Shown here: positions 35,439-44,742 of the stretch, piece by piece
Numbering within the stretch: the first letter of the stretch is position 1
Layout: every line of letters starts with the position of its first letter
DNA from: Streptomyces sp. G-G2
GTDB lineage: Bacteria > Actinomycetota > Actinomycetes > Streptomycetales > Streptomycetaceae
Direction of reading: 5' to 3'
Assembly: GCF_030063135.1 (NCBI RefSeq)
Contig: NZ_JASISO010000027.1
Span: 47,658 to 111,657 of the forward strand
Length of the DNA: 64,000 bases
Notes under the pieces: model-generated
Databases searched by the model: none
What the model was told of the DNA's origin: nothing
Seen by the model: only the letters and a program-made list of their open reading frames with translations
Translations under genes and position numbers: made by a program

Positions 35439-36485
35439 GTGATCACTTCGCCGCCACGAAGCACCACGGACCTCCCCACGGACCGCGCAACGGAGCGCGC
35501 CGAACGGCCGGACCGACCCGCCCACCGCCGGGCGGAGGCCTCGCCGTACGTCGACCTCACCCGCGCCGAGTGGAGCGCCCTGCGCGAGCGCACCCCGCTG
35601 CCCCTGACCGCCGACGAGCTGGAGCGGCTGCGCGGCCTCGGGGACGTGATCGACCTCGACGAGGTCCGCGACGTCTACCTGCCGCTCTCCCGGCTCCTCA
35701 ACCTGTACGTCGGCGCCACCAACAACCTGCGCGGCACCCTCAACACCTTCCTCGGCGACGCGGGCAACGGCCACGGCGCTCAGCAGGGCACTCCCTTCGT
35801 CATAGGGGTCGCGGGTTCCGTCGCCGTCGGCAAGTCCACCGTGGCCCGCCTGCTCCAGGCCCTGCTCGCCCGCTGGCCCGAGCACCCGCGCGTGGAGCTG
35901 GTCACCACCGACGGGTTCCTCTACCCGATGAAGGAACTCCAGCGGCGCGGACTGACCGCCCGCAAGGGTTTCCCCGAGTCCTACGACCGCCGCGCCCTCA
36001 CCCGCTTCGTCGCCGACATCAAGGCGGGCAAGGACGAGGTCAAGGCCCCGGTCTACTCGCACCTCATCTACGACATCGTCCCCGGCGAGCAGCTCGTCGT
36101 ACGCCGCCCCGACATCCTGATCGTCGAGGGCCTGAACGTCCTGCAGCCCGCGCTCCCCGGCAAGGACGGCCGCACCCGGGTCGGCCTCGCCGACTACTTC
36201 GACTTCAGCGTGTACGTCGACGCGCGCCCCGAGGACATCGAGCGCTGGTACCTGGGCCGGTTCCGCAAACTGCGCGAGACCGCCTTCCAGAATCCTTTCT
36301 CCTACTTCCGCAAGTACACCCAGGTCTCCGAGGAGGAGGCCCTGGACTACGCGCGCACCATGTGGCGGACGATCAACCGGCCCAACCTGCTGGAGAACGT
36401 CGCCCCGACCCGCGGCCGCGCCACCCTCGTCGTCCGCAAGGGCCCCGACCACAAGGTGCAGAAACTCAGCCTGCGCAAGCTCTGA
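35439..36485 (+). CDS. coaA: Type I pantothenate kinase
   Basis: A 348-residue P-loop kinase that phosphorylates pantothenate, the first and controlling step of coenzyme A synthesis. The Walker A motif GVAGSVAVGKSTVARLLQ is near residues 124-141. The substrate motifs SPYVDLTRAEWSAL, LVTTDGFLYPMKEL and IVEGLNVLQ are all present. The first 30 residues are a variable, Pro/Thr/Arg-rich head. The GTG at 35439 is chosen because GACAAT just upstream suggests a leaderless start. The DUF389 gene follows after 23 bases. Confidence 0.95.
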   Translation: MITSPPRSTTDLPTDRATERAERPDRPAHRRAEASPYVDLTRAEWSALRERTPLPLTADELERLRGLGDVIDLDEVRDVYLPLSRLLNLYVGATNNLRGTLNTFLGDAGNGHGAQQGTPFVIGVAGSVAVGKSTVARLLQALLARWPEHPRVELVTTDGFLYPMKELQRRGLTARKGFPESYDRRALTRFVADIKAGKDEVKAPVYSHLIYDIVPGEQLVVRRPDILIVEGLNVLQPALPGKDGRTRVGLADYFDFSVYVDARPEDIERWYLGRFRKLRETAFQNPFSYFRKYTQVSEEEALDYARTMWRTINRPNLLENVAPTRGRATLVVRKGPDHKVQKLSLRKL

Positions 36486-36508
36486 GCTTCCCCGGCTAAC
36501 CTGCCGGG

Positions 36509-37480
36509 ATGCTGCATCTCAGGATGATCACCCCGGCGGGTCTCACCGACGAGGTCGTCGCGCTCGTCCAGCGGACGGTCGGGACCACCCATCTGGCGGT
36601 ACTGACCGGCGCCGCCCGGGTTCCGGCCGGTGACGTGGTGCTGTGCGACGTCGCCCGGGAGGCCGCCGACGAGCTGCTCGCCGCGCTGCGCGCGCTCGGC
36701 GTCGACTCCCTCGGCTCGATCGCCGTCGAGCACATCGACCTCTCGCTCTCCCGCAGCGCGGACCGGGCCGAGCGCGAGGCCCCGGGCGAGGGCGCCGACG
36801 CGGTGATCTGGGAGCAGCTGACCGGGGCGACCCACGAGGAGTCCACCCTTTCGATCACCTACCTGGCCTTCCTCGCCCTCGCGACGATGATCGCGGCCTG
36901 CGGCGTGGTGCTGGACAACGCGATCCTGATCGTGGGCGCGATGGCGGTGGGCCCGGAGTTCGGCCCGGTCGCCGGGGTGTGCACGGGCCTGGTCCAGCGG
37001 GCGCCGAAGCTCGCCGCCCGGTCCCTGACCGCCCTGCTGGTGGGCTTCGCGGTCGCGATGGCGGCGACCACCCTGTTCAGCCTGGCCATGGACGCGCTGG
37101 GCCAGTTCGACCGGGGCATGCTGGAGAACCCGCGCCCGAACACCAGCTTCATCTGGCAGCCGGACCCGTTCTCGTTCATCGTCGCGGTCCTCGCGGGCGT
37201 GGCGGGCGTACTGTCCCTGACCTCGGCCAAGTCGGGCGCGCTGGTCGGCGTCGCGATCTCGGTGACCACCGTCCCGGCCGCCGCCAACGCGGCCGTGGCC
37301 CTCGGCTACGGCGAGTTCGCCCAGATGTGGGGATCGGCCGAGCAGCTGCTGCTGAACCTGGCCGGGATCATGGTCGCGGGCACGCTCACCCTCAGCGCCC
37401 AGAAACTGCTGTGGCGCACCCAGCAGAACCGGGTGCGCCATCACAAGGATGCGAACGGAGCCTCGAACGGGGTGTTCTGA
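36509..37480 (+). CDS. DUF389-family integral membrane protein
   Basis: A 323-residue membrane protein. The N-terminal part (about 1-110) is a soluble alpha-beta domain (MLHLRMITPAGLTDEVVALVQ). The rest forms six or so hydrophobic segments with the family motif NAILIVGAMAVGPEFGPVAGVC. The biochemical role of DUF389 proteins is not established. The ATG is preceded by TAACCT and no ribosome site, so a leaderless message is likely, although it may also be read through from coaA. Confidence 0.82.
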   Translation: MLHLRMITPAGLTDEVVALVQRTVGTTHLAVLTGAARVPAGDVVLCDVAREAADELLAALRALGVDSLGSIAVEHIDLSLSRSADRAEREAPGEGADAVIWEQLTGATHEESTLSITYLAFLALATMIAACGVVLDNAILIVGAMAVGPEFGPVAGVCTGLVQRAPKLAARSLTALLVGFAVAMAATTLFSLAMDALGQFDRGMLENPRPNTSFIWQPDPFSFIVAVLAGVAGVLSLTSAKSGALVGVAISVTTVPAAANAAVALGYGEFAQMWGSAEQLLLNLAGIMVAGTLTLSAQKLLWRTQQNRVRHHKDANGASNGVF

Positions 37481-37493
37481 GCGTCCTGGCGTC

Positions 37494-38852
37494 CTAGCCG
37501 AGCGCGGACTTCACCACGTCCGCCAGGCGCCCCGCGACCGCACGCGCCTGCTCGATGTCGGCCGCCTCCACCATCACCCGAACGAGCGGCTCCGTACCGG
37601 ACGGACGCAGCAGCACCCGGCCCGTGGAGCCCAGCTCCCGCTCCGCCTCGGCCACCGCGGCCGCCAGCTCGCCGGAGGTCGCGACCCGCGAGCGGTCCAC
37701 GTCGGGGACGTTCACCAGGACCTGCGGCAGCCGCCGCATCACCCCGGCCAGGTCGGCCAGCGTCCGCCCGGTCGCCGCGACGCGGGCCGCCAGCATCAGG
37801 CCGGTCAGCGTGCCGTCACCGGTGGTGGCGTGGTCGAGGATGATCACGTGGCCGGACTGCTCGCCACCAAGGGCGTATCCGTGCTCCTTCATCGACTCCA
37901 GCACGTAGCGGTCGCCGACGCCGGTCTGTACGACGGCGATGCCCTCGCCCTCCATGGCCAGCTTGAAGCCCAGGTTCGACATCACGGTGCCGACCACCGT
38001 GTTCTCGCGCAGCTGGCCCGCCTCGCGCATGCCCAGCGCCAGTACGGCGAGGATCTGGTCCCCGTCGACCTCGTTGCCCTCGGCGTCCACCGCGAGGCAG
38101 CGGTCGGCGTCGCCGTCGTGCGCGATGCCGAGGTCCGCCCCGTGCTCGATCACGGCCTGCTTCAGCAGCCCGAGGTGGGTGGAGCCGCAGCCGTCGTTGA
38201 TGTTGAGCCCGGTGGGCTCGGTGCCGATCGTGATGATCTCGGCGCCCGCGCGGGTGAAGGCCTCGGGCGAGACGAAGGCGGCGGCGCCGTGCGCCTCGTC
38301 GAGGACGACCTTCAGACCGTCGAGGCGGTTGGGGAGCACCCCGATGAGGTGGGCGACGTACTTGTCGAAGCCCTCGGTGTAGTCGGAGATCCGGCCGACG
38401 CCGGAGCCGGTGGGCCGGTCCCAGGGAGCGCCGGTGCGGTGCTCCTCGTAGACGGACTCGATCCGGTCCTCCAGCTCGTCGGCCAGCTTGTGGCCGCCGC
38501 GCGCGAAGAACTTGACACCGTTGTCGGGCATGGCGTTGTGACTGGCGGAGAGCATCACGCCGAGGTCGGCGCCCAGCGCACCGGTGAGATACGCCACCGC
38601 CGGGGTGGGCAGCACACCGACGCGCAGGACGTCCACACCCGCGCTCGCGAGACCGGCGACGACCGCGGCCTCCAGGAACTCACCCGACGCGCGCGGGTCG
38701 CGGCCGACGACGGCGGTCGCCCGGTGGCCCTCGAAGGTGCCCGCTTCCGCGAGCACATGGGCGGCCGCCACGGAGAGGCCGAGCGCGAGCTCAGCCGTCA
38801 GATCCCCATTGGCGACACCGCGTACACCGTCTGTGCCGAAGAGTCGTCCCAT
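37494..38852 (-). CDS. glmM: Phosphoglucosamine mutase
   Basis: A 452-residue phosphohexomutase converting glucosamine 6-phosphate to glucosamine 1-phosphate for UDP-GlcNAc. The active phospho-Ser104 is in MLSASHNAMPDNGVKFF. The metal loop DGDADR is near residue 243, and the sugar loop GGEQSGHVI and phosphate loop RPSGTEPLVRVMVE are complete. The ATG at 38852 gives MGRLFGTDGVRG, the canonical start. It lies downstream of rpsI on the same strand, after a terminator. Confidence 0.97.
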   Translation of the reverse strand: MGRLFGTDGVRGVANGDLTAELALGLSVAAAHVLAEAGTFEGHRATAVVGRDPRASGEFLEAAVVAGLASAGVDVLRVGVLPTPAVAYLTGALGADLGVMLSASHNAMPDNGVKFFARGGHKLADELEDRIESVYEEHRTGAPWDRPTGSGVGRISDYTEGFDKYVAHLIGVLPNRLDGLKVVLDEAHGAAAFVSPEAFTRAGAEIITIGTEPTGLNINDGCGSTHLGLLKQAVIEHGADLGIAHDGDADRCLAVDAEGNEVDGDQILAVLALGMREAGQLRENTVVGTVMSNLGFKLAMEGEGIAVVQTGVGDRYVLESMKEHGYALGGEQSGHVIILDHATTGDGTLTGLMLAARVAATGRTLADLAGVMRRLPQVLVNVPDVDRSRVATSGELAAAVAEAERELGSTGRVLLRPSGTEPLVRVMVEAADIEQARAVAGRLADVVKSALG

Positions 38853-38928
38853 GTGTGTCCTCCGAGGTTTCGCGTTGCGCGCAGTGACCGCTTGTGACAG
38901 TTATTTGCCGCTTGTGGCGGTAAACGAA

Positions 38929-38963
38929 CCGCCCCGGCAGCACAGAGTGTGCCGCCGGGGCGG
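38929..38963 (-). terminator. Terminator after rpsI
   Basis: Inverted repeat with 16-base arms (CCGCCCCGGCAGCACA and its near-complement, one mismatch) and a 3-base loop, 26 bases past the rpsI stop. Confidence 0.8.
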
Positions 38964-38988
38964 GATCGTGCAGACCAGCAGGCGCAGA

Positions 38989-39513
38989 TTAACGCTTGCT
39001 GTACTGCGGAGCCTTACGGGCCTTCTTGAGACCGGCCTTCTTGCGCTCGACCGCACGGTCGTCGCGGGAAAGGAACCCGGCCTTCTTCAGCGCGGCGCGG
39101 TTGTTGTCCACGTCGGCCTCGTTCAGCGCACGGGCCACGCCGAGGCGCAGGGCGCCGGCCTGACCGGACACGCCGCCACCCGAGATGCGGGCGATGACGT
39201 CGTAGCGGTTGTCGAGCTCGAGCACCTTGAAGGGCTCGTTGACTTCCTGCTGGTGCACCTTGTTGGGGAAGTAGTCCTCAAGGGTGCGACCGTTGATCTT
39301 CCACTTGCCGGTGCCCGGAACGATCCGGACGCGGGCGATGGCGTTCTTGCGACGGCCCAGGCCGGCGGCCGGCTGCGGGTCGCCGAAGCGGCCGACGAGC
39401 GACTCGGAGGTGTAGTCACCCTCGATGACGTCCGCAGACTCGGTGGTGTACTCCTCGACGCTGCCCTCGAACTCTTCTTCGACGACGGGGGTCTCGGTGG
39501 TGGTCTCGGCCAC
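38989..39513 (-). CDS. rpsI: Ribosomal protein S9
   Basis: A 174-residue small-subunit protein; the conserved body (GLGRRKNAIARVRIVPGTGKWKINGR to AVERKKAGLKKARKAPQYSKR) starts after residue 50. The head of about 45 residues is acidic and Thr/Glu/Val-rich, an extension seen in actinobacteria. The C-terminal Lys-Arg reaches the ribosomal P site. It is co-transcribed with rplM, 42 bases upstream. Confidence 0.97.
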   Translation of the reverse strand: MAETTTETPVVEEEFEGSVEEYTTESADVIEGDYTSESLVGRFGDPQPAAGLGRRKNAIARVRIVPGTGKWKINGRTLEDYFPNKVHQQEVNEPFKVLELDNRYDVIARISGGGVSGQAGALRLGVARALNEADVDNNRAALKKAGFLSRDDRAVERKKAGLKKARKAPQYSKR

Positions 39514-39555
39514 GATGCTCCTCAGAATTTTCTACGGTCTAGGGGGTGGCCGGAA

Positions 39556-39999
39556 CTACTGCGCGACCTGGGTGATCTCGAACGGCACCGGCTGCTGGGC
39601 AGCGTGGGGGTGCACATCGCCCGAGTAGACCTTCAGCTTCGAGAGCATCTGACGGCCCAGGGTGTTCTTCGGGAGCATGCCCTTGATGGCCTTCTCGACG
39701 GCCTTCTCGGGGTTGTTCGCGAGGAGGTCGTCGTAACGGACGGCGCGGAGACCACCCGGGTAGCCGGAGTGACGGTACGCCATCTTCTGCGACGCCTTGT
39801 TGCCGGACAGGTGAACCTTGTCGGCGTTGACGATGATGACGAAGTCGCCCATGTCCATGTGGGGGGCGTAAGTCGGCTTGTGCTTGCCGCGGAGCAGAGT
39901 CGCGGCCTGGGTCGCCAGACGGCCGAGGACGATGTCCCGGGCGTCGATGACGTGCCAGACGCGCGAGATGTCGCCGGGCTTGGGGCTGTACGTACGCAC
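39556..39999 (-). CDS. rplM: Ribosomal protein L13
   Basis: A 147-residue large-subunit protein; family motifs RTYSPKPGDISRVWHVIDARD, GDFVIIVNADKVHLSG and LRAVRYDDLL are complete. The start is the GTG at 39999, with GAAGG 8 bases upstream. The frame stays open another 36 codons, but that part has no family match and is the mRNA leader. A consensus promoter lies about 210-240 bases upstream. Confidence 0.96.
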   Translation of the reverse strand: MRTYSPKPGDISRVWHVIDARDIVLGRLATQAATLLRGKHKPTYAPHMDMGDFVIIVNADKVHLSGNKASQKMAYRHSGYPGGLRAVRYDDLLANNPEKAVEKAIKGMLPKNTLGRQMLSKLKVYSGDVHPHAAQQPVPFEITQVAQ

Positions 40000-40211
40000 G
40001 GTCGTAGCCTTCGCTTCTTCAGTGATGGGTATTCCCATATGGGCGTGAGACCTTGGGAACGGGTCCTGACAAGGCCACCACGGACGATCACGACAGCCCT
40101 GGTCCACAACGGGGACGCAACCCGTGTGTACCGCTGGTCATCGGCCCGGTGGACCGGCGTAAGGGCCCTTTCACGTGAGAATGAACAAGCCAATACGCAT
40201 AACGAACCAGC

Positions 40212-40241
40212 AGGATACCCGCGATCCCCCGGACGGGTCAA
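40212..40241 (-). promoter_or_regulatory. Vegetative promoter of rplM-rpsI
   Basis: TTGACC (40241-40236) and TATCCT (40217-40212) are 18 bases apart on the minus strand, a strong match to the principal sigma factor. Transcription would start near 40205 and give a leader of about 205 bases before the rplM GTG. No stable folded motif was assigned in the leader. Confidence 0.7.
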
Positions 40242-41485
40242 AACGCCGATCGAGCGCCTGCGTCCGCAGGCTCGTCGGCGCGAGCGCGACCGGGCGCGGC
40301 TCCTGCCGTTCGTACGTCATCAAGGTTAACCCGAACTGGCGCGATGCAGCGCCGCGCGAGGGTGACCGCGAGTACGCCCAGCGTGAAGAAATCCTTGAAC
40401 GCGCGCCGCTTGTTCTCCAGCTCGGAGGGCCACGGCACCCCCGCGATCTGCGGCCCGACCCCCACCCAGAACCAGGGAGAACGCACCAGCGAGTCCTCCC
40501 GCACCGCCGACGCCAGCAGCAGCGGAAGCACCACCAGCAGGTAGTGGTCGAAGGACGGCCGCGACACCAGGAATGCGGCGAGCATCACCATGCAGCCCGT
40601 CTCCGTCAGCCGCATCTGACCCGTGTCCCGGTCGTCCGTACGGTGCCAGCGCCGCCACGCCCCCCACAGACCGGCCAGCGCCCCCGCCCCGGCCACCAGC
40701 ACCGCCACCGGCTGCGGCACCCCCAGCCGCGGCAGCACCGCGATCGGTGAGGCGTCCCAGGGCAGCGCGTACGCGTCCTGGCCCTGGAGCAGGAACGGCA
40801 GGGTCTTGGTGAAGAACAGCATCGGGCTCGGCATCATCAGCGCCCCCGCCAGCGAGAGCCCCAGCGGCACCAGCACCGCCACCGCCAGCCCCCGCCACTG
40901 CCGGGCCACCAGGAACAGCAGCCCCACCGGCACCAGCATCGGCTTGCACGCGATCGCGAGCCCCACCACCAGCCCGGCCGCCACCCACCGCCGCCGGTGG
41001 GCCAGGAGCAGCGCCAGCGGCAGGGCCGCCGCCGAGATCGCCGTCCAGTTCCCGATCACCACGAGGTTGATGTACGGCTTGTAAGCGAGGGCGAACAGCG
41101 CGAAACCGCCCACCGCGAAGCGCGACCGCATCGGCACCGAGAACAGCTTCAGCGCCCCCCACCAGCCCAGCGCCAGCAGCCCCGACATCACCAGCGGCAG
41201 CACCCAGCGCAGCACCGTCATCGGCAGCAGCGCCTCCGGCACCGCCATCAGCACGGCACTCGGCAGGTAGAGGAAGCGCTTGTCCTCGTACGGGGAACCC
41301 CCCGACAGCAAGGTGTCCGCGGCCTTGGCCACGAAGGCGTTGTCCGAGCCCCAGTTCTGCCGCAGGCTCACCGACACCGCGATCCCCAGCACCACGGCCA
41401 GGGAGAGCGCCTTCCACGACCGCGGCGCGGGACGCAGCAGCCAGTCGACCGCTCGGTTCCCGGAGTCGCGCTTGTCCCACTTCAT
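40238..41485 (-). CDS. GT87/DUF2029-type membrane glycosyltransferase
   Basis: A 415-residue protein with about ten hydrophobic segments. It fits the GT-C mannosyltransferases of family GT87, which use polyprenyl-phosphate sugars outside the membrane. The N-terminal loop NWGSDNAFVAKAADTLLSGGSPYEDKRFLYLPSAVL holds the Asp typical of this superfamily. A Ala/Arg-rich tail of about 25 residues ends it. The ATG at 41485 has TAGCAT 9 bases upstream and no ribosome site, so a leaderless start is likely. The acceptor is unknown. Confidence 0.82.
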   Translation of the reverse strand: MKWDKRDSGNRAVDWLLRPAPRSWKALSLAVVLGIAVSVSLRQNWGSDNAFVAKAADTLLSGGSPYEDKRFLYLPSAVLMAVPEALLPMTVLRWVLPLVMSGLLALGWWGALKLFSVPMRSRFAVGGFALFALAYKPYINLVVIGNWTAISAAALPLALLLAHRRRWVAAGLVVGLAIACKPMLVPVGLLFLVARQWRGLAVAVLVPLGLSLAGALMMPSPMLFFTKTLPFLLQGQDAYALPWDASPIAVLPRLGVPQPVAVLVAGAGALAGLWGAWRRWHRTDDRDTGQMRLTETGCMVMLAAFLVSRPSFDHYLLVVLPLLLASAVREDSLVRSPWFWVGVGPQIAGVPWPSELENKRRAFKDFFTLGVLAVTLARRCIAPVRVNLDDVRTAGAAPGRARADEPADAGARSAF

Positions 41486-41553
41486 GAGCCAGATGCTAGG
41501 CCGCAGGCCCACAACGCCTCCCCCTCGACTCGCGCTGCGGGGCGGTCTCCCCC

Positions 41554-43173
41554 TCAACGCTTCCGGTCGACCCTACGTTCGTCCCACACGGGTTCCTGAG
41601 TCTCTCGCACAACACCGTCCGAACCGAAGACCAGATAACGGTCAAAAGTACGGGCGAACCAGCGGTCGTGCGTGACGCAGAGCACAGTGCCGTCGTAACT
41701 CTCCAGCCCGTCCTGCAGCGCCTCGGCGGACTCCAGGTCCAGGTTGTCCGTCGGCTCGTCCAGGAGCAGCGCGGTCGTGCCGGCCAGCTCCAGCAGCAGG
41801 ATCTGGAAGCGCGCCTGCTGCCCGCCCGACAGCTTCTCGAAGGGCTGGTCCCCCTGCCGCTCCAGCTCGTAGCGCCGCAGGGCGCCCATCGCCTGGCCCA
41901 GGGGCTTCGCCGCCTCCGTCCACAGGATGTCGACGAGCGTGCGGCCGAACAGCTCCGGGTGGGCGTGGGTCTGCGCGAAGTGGCCGGCGACCACCCGGGC
42001 GCCGAGCTTCCACGTACCGGTGTGCTTGACCTCTTCCCCCGCCATCAGGCGCAGGAAGTGCGACTTGCCCGAACCGTTCGAGCCCAGCACCGCGACCCGC
42101 TCGCCGTAGAACACCTCCAGCGAGAACGGCTTCATCAGGCCGGTCAGCTCCAGGTTCTCGACGGTCAGGGCGCGCACGCCCGTACGGCCGCCCTTGAGCC
42201 GCATCCTGATGTCCTGCTCCCGCGGCGGCTCCGGCGGCGGGCCGGCCTCCTCGAACTTCTGGAAGCGGGTCTGCATCGCCCGGTAGCGCGAGGCCATGTC
42301 GGGGCTGGAGGCCGCCTGGTTGCGCAGCCGCAGCACCAGGGCCCTCAGCCGCGCGTGCTCCTCGTCCCAGCGCCGCTTGAGCTCCTCGAAGCGCGCGAAG
42401 CGCTCCTTGCGGGCCTCGTGGTAGGTGTCGAAGCCCGAGCCGTGCACCCAGACGTCGGAGCCCATCGGGCTCGCCTCCAGGCTGACGATCTTCTCGGCGG
42501 CCCGGGTCAGCAGTTCCCGGTCGTGCGACACGAACAGCACCGTCTTGCGGGTGGCCTTGAGCTGCTCCTCCAGCCACCGCTTGCCGGGCACGTCCAGGTA
42601 GTTGTCCGGCTCGTCGAGCAGGAGCACCTCGTCCGGCCCGCGCAGCAGCGCCTCCAGCACGAGGCGCTTCTGCTCACCGCCCGACAGCGTGCGCACCTCG
42701 CGGAACTGCGCGCTGTCGTACGGGACCGACAGCGCGGCCATCGTGCAGACGTCCCACAGGGTCTCCGCCTCGTAGCCCTGGACGTCCGCCCAGTCGCTCA
42801 GCGCCTGGGCGTACCCCATCTGCGCGGCCTCGTCGTCCACCGTCATGATCAGGTGCTCGGCCCGGTCGACGGCCTTCGCCGCCGCCCTGATCCGCGGCTG
42901 CGCCACCGATACCAGCAGGTCACGCACGGTGGTCTCGTCCCGGACCGAACCGACGAACTGCGACATCACCCCGAGCCCGCCGGTAACGGTGACCCCGCCA
43001 CCGTGCGGCTGGAGCTCACCGGACATCAGCTTCAAGAGGGTGGTCTTGCCCGCCCCGTTCGCCCCGACCAGGGCGACCACGGAGCCCTCCCCCACCCGGA
43101 AGGAGACGTCGGGAAGCAGGACCCGCCCGTCGGGAAGGTAATACTCCAGATGACTCGCTTCGAGATGTCCCAT
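41554..43173 (-). CDS. ABC-F family ATPase
   Basis: A 539-residue protein with two ABC ATPase domains and no membrane segment. Domain 1 has Walker A GANGAGKTTLLK and signature LSGGEQKR. Domain 2 has GSNGSGKSHFLRL and LSGGQQAR. A charged linker (EELKRRWDEEHARLRALVLRLRNQ) lies between them. ABC-F proteins bind the ribosomal E site and act in translation or antibiotic resistance. The close relative could be a general factor of the EttA/Uup type, or a resistance protein. The ATG at 43173 is chosen; an ATG three codons earlier is possible. GACAAT just upstream suggests a leaderless message. Confidence 0.85.
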   Translation of the reverse strand: MGHLEASHLEYYLPDGRVLLPDVSFRVGEGSVVALVGANGAGKTTLLKLMSGELQPHGGGVTVTGGLGVMSQFVGSVRDETTVRDLLVSVAQPRIRAAAKAVDRAEHLIMTVDDEAAQMGYAQALSDWADVQGYEAETLWDVCTMAALSVPYDSAQFREVRTLSGGEQKRLVLEALLRGPDEVLLLDEPDNYLDVPGKRWLEEQLKATRKTVLFVSHDRELLTRAAEKIVSLEASPMGSDVWVHGSGFDTYHEARKERFARFEELKRRWDEEHARLRALVLRLRNQAASSPDMASRYRAMQTRFQKFEEAGPPPEPPREQDIRMRLKGGRTGVRALTVENLELTGLMKPFSLEVFYGERVAVLGSNGSGKSHFLRLMAGEEVKHTGTWKLGARVVAGHFAQTHAHPELFGRTLVDILWTEAAKPLGQAMGALRRYELERQGDQPFEKLSGGQQARFQILLLELAGTTALLLDEPTDNLDLESAEALQDGLESYDGTVLCVTHDRWFARTFDRYLVFGSDGVVRETQEPVWDERRVDRKR

Positions 43174-43235
43174 GCCGGGCATTGTCCCGGTCCGCCCGCG
43201 ATCCGCCCAAACGGATTAGCGGCCCGGGCGACGGT

Positions 43236-44087
43236 TCAGCAGCAGCCCGCGCCCGGCAGCGTCCGCATGTTCCGCGCTTCCTTGCTGCGCGCGGCGAGCA
43301 GCTCGTCCGCCGGGTAGCCGACCTCTTCGAGGGTCAGCCCGTGCGGCCGTACGACGTGCACGGAGGAATCCCGCACCGCGGCCTCCAGCACCTTCCCGGG
43401 CCATTCCACCGGCCGGTGCCCGTCCCCGACGTGCAGCAGCGCGCCCACCAGCGAGCGCACCATGTTGTGGCAGAAGGCGTCGGCCCGCACGGTCGCGGTG
43501 ATGATCCCCTCCGCGTCCCGCTCCCAGCTGAGCCGCTGGAGCGTACGGATGGTCGTGGCGCCCTCGCGCTTCTTGCAGTACGCGGCGAAGTCGTGCTCGC
43601 CGAGCAGCGCCTTCGAGGCCTCGTTCATCGCGTCCACGTCCAGCGGCCAGGAGTGCCACAGCACGTGCCCGCGGCGCAGCGGGTCGACCCCGGCCGTGTG
43701 GTCCCCCACGCGGTAGGCGTACCGGCGCCAGACGGCCGAGAAGCGCGCGTTGAACCCGGCGGGGGCCTCGGCCACCTTCCACACCCGGATGTCGTGCGGC
43801 AGCCGCCCCGCGAGCCGCCGCAGCAGCTTGTCGTGGTGCTCGGCCCAGACCTCTTCGGCCACGTCGAACTGGGCCACCTGTCCGCGTGCGTGGACGCCCG
43901 CGTCCGTCCGTCCGGCCACGGTCAGCTCCACCGGCCCGGGCAGCCGCATCACGGTCGCCAGGGCCGACTCCAGCTCGCCCTGGACGGTCCGCAGCACCCG
44001 CTGCTTCGCCCAGCCGGAGAAGTCCTTGCCGTCGTACGACAGGTCCAGCCGTACCCGGACGTGACCGGGCTCCACCTCGTCACTCAC
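43236..44087 (-). CDS. truA: tRNA pseudouridine(38-40) synthase TruA
   Basis: A 283-residue pseudouridine synthase for the anticodon arm of tRNA. Catalytic Asp62 lies in VAGRTDAGVHARGQVAQFD, the signature of the family. It also has VRLDLSYDGKDFSGWAKQ near the N terminus and AFCHNMVRSLVGALLHVGDG. It closes the ribosomal cluster 108 bases after rplQ, behind a strong terminator, so it probably depends on read-through or its own promoter. Confidence 0.95.
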   Translation of the reverse strand: MSDEVEPGHVRVRLDLSYDGKDFSGWAKQRVLRTVQGELESALATVMRLPGPVELTVAGRTDAGVHARGQVAQFDVAEEVWAEHHDKLLRRLAGRLPHDIRVWKVAEAPAGFNARFSAVWRRYAYRVGDHTAGVDPLRRGHVLWHSWPLDVDAMNEASKALLGEHDFAAYCKKREGATTIRTLQRLSWERDAEGIITATVRADAFCHNMVRSLVGALLHVGDGHRPVEWPGKVLEAAVRDSSVHVVRPHGLTLEEVGYPADELLAARSKEARNMRTLPGAGCC

Positions 44088-44128
44088 GTGACCGATCCTC
44101 TCAGCTGCGTCTTTCCAAGGAAATGCGA

Positions 44129-44160
44129 AACGGGCCCGCCCCGGAAGGGGCGGGCCCGTT
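44129..44160 (-). terminator. Terminator after rplQ
   Basis: A perfect 14-base inverted repeat (arm AACGGGCCCGCCCC) with loop GGAA, 35 bases past the rplQ stop. It is the strongest hairpin near the end of the ribosomal operon. Confidence 0.85.
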
Positions 44161-44195
44161 CAGAGCCGTTCAGGCGAGCGAGATCCCGGAGGGGA

Positions 44196-44660
44196 TCAGG
44201 CCTCCTTGGTCTCCTCGGCGGCGGGAGCCTCAGCGGCCTCCGCCTCCTTGACCGCGCGCTTGGTGGCAGCCTCGGCCTCACCGGTGGCGGCCTGCGCCAC
44301 GGTCAGGGCCTCGACGAGCTCGATGACCGCCATCGGGGCGTTGTCGCCACGACGGTTGCCGATCTTGGTGATGCGCGTGTAACCACCGGGGCGGTTCTCG
44401 TAGCGCGGGGCGATCTCGGTGAAGAGCGTGTGCACGATGCTCTTGTCCGTGATCGTCTGCAGCACCAGGCGACGGTTGTGGATGTCGCCCTTCTTCGCCT
44501 TGGTGACCAGACGCTCGGCGTAGGGACGCAGGCGGCGGGCCTTGGCCTCGGTCGTGGTGATGCGGCCGTGCTCGAAGAGCGCCTTCGCGAGGTTCGCGAG
44601 GAGGTGCTTCTCGTGCGCGGCGCTGCCGCCGAGACGGGCACCCTTTGCGGGACGCGGCAT
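44196..44660 (-). CDS. rplQ: Ribosomal protein L17
   Basis: A 154-residue protein of the large subunit. The body (RLGGSAAHEKHLLANLAKALFEHGRITTTEAKA to MAVIELVE) is followed by an Ala/Glu-rich tail of about 40 residues (AATKRAVKEAEAAEAPAAEETKEA), an extension common in actinobacteria. It follows rpoA by 82 bases, with a hairpin between. Confidence 0.97.
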   Translation of the reverse strand: MPRPAKGARLGGSAAHEKHLLANLAKALFEHGRITTTEAKARRLRPYAERLVTKAKKGDIHNRRLVLQTITDKSIVHTLFTEIAPRYENRPGGYTRITKIGNRRGDNAPMAVIELVEALTVAQAATGEAEAATKRAVKEAEAAEAPAAEETKEA

Positions 44661-44713
44661 GGTCTAACTCCTTCATATCTGCACCGGCCGTGTCAGGTAC
44701 CGGTGTCAGTTCC

Positions 44714-44733
44714 CCCGGGGCGGACGCCCCGGG
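44714..44733 (-). terminator. Hairpin between rpoA and rplQ
   Basis: A perfect 9-base inverted repeat (arm CCCGGGGCG) with a 2-base spacer, extended by TTCC/GGAA, ten bases after the rpoA stop. It may attenuate or process the message rather than end it, since rplQ follows. Confidence 0.55.
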
Positions 44734-44742
44734 AAAGTTCTC

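Noticed and set aside
39999..40107. N-terminal extension of L13
   Set aside because: The 36 extra codons match no L13; the family begins at the GTG with a ribosome site.
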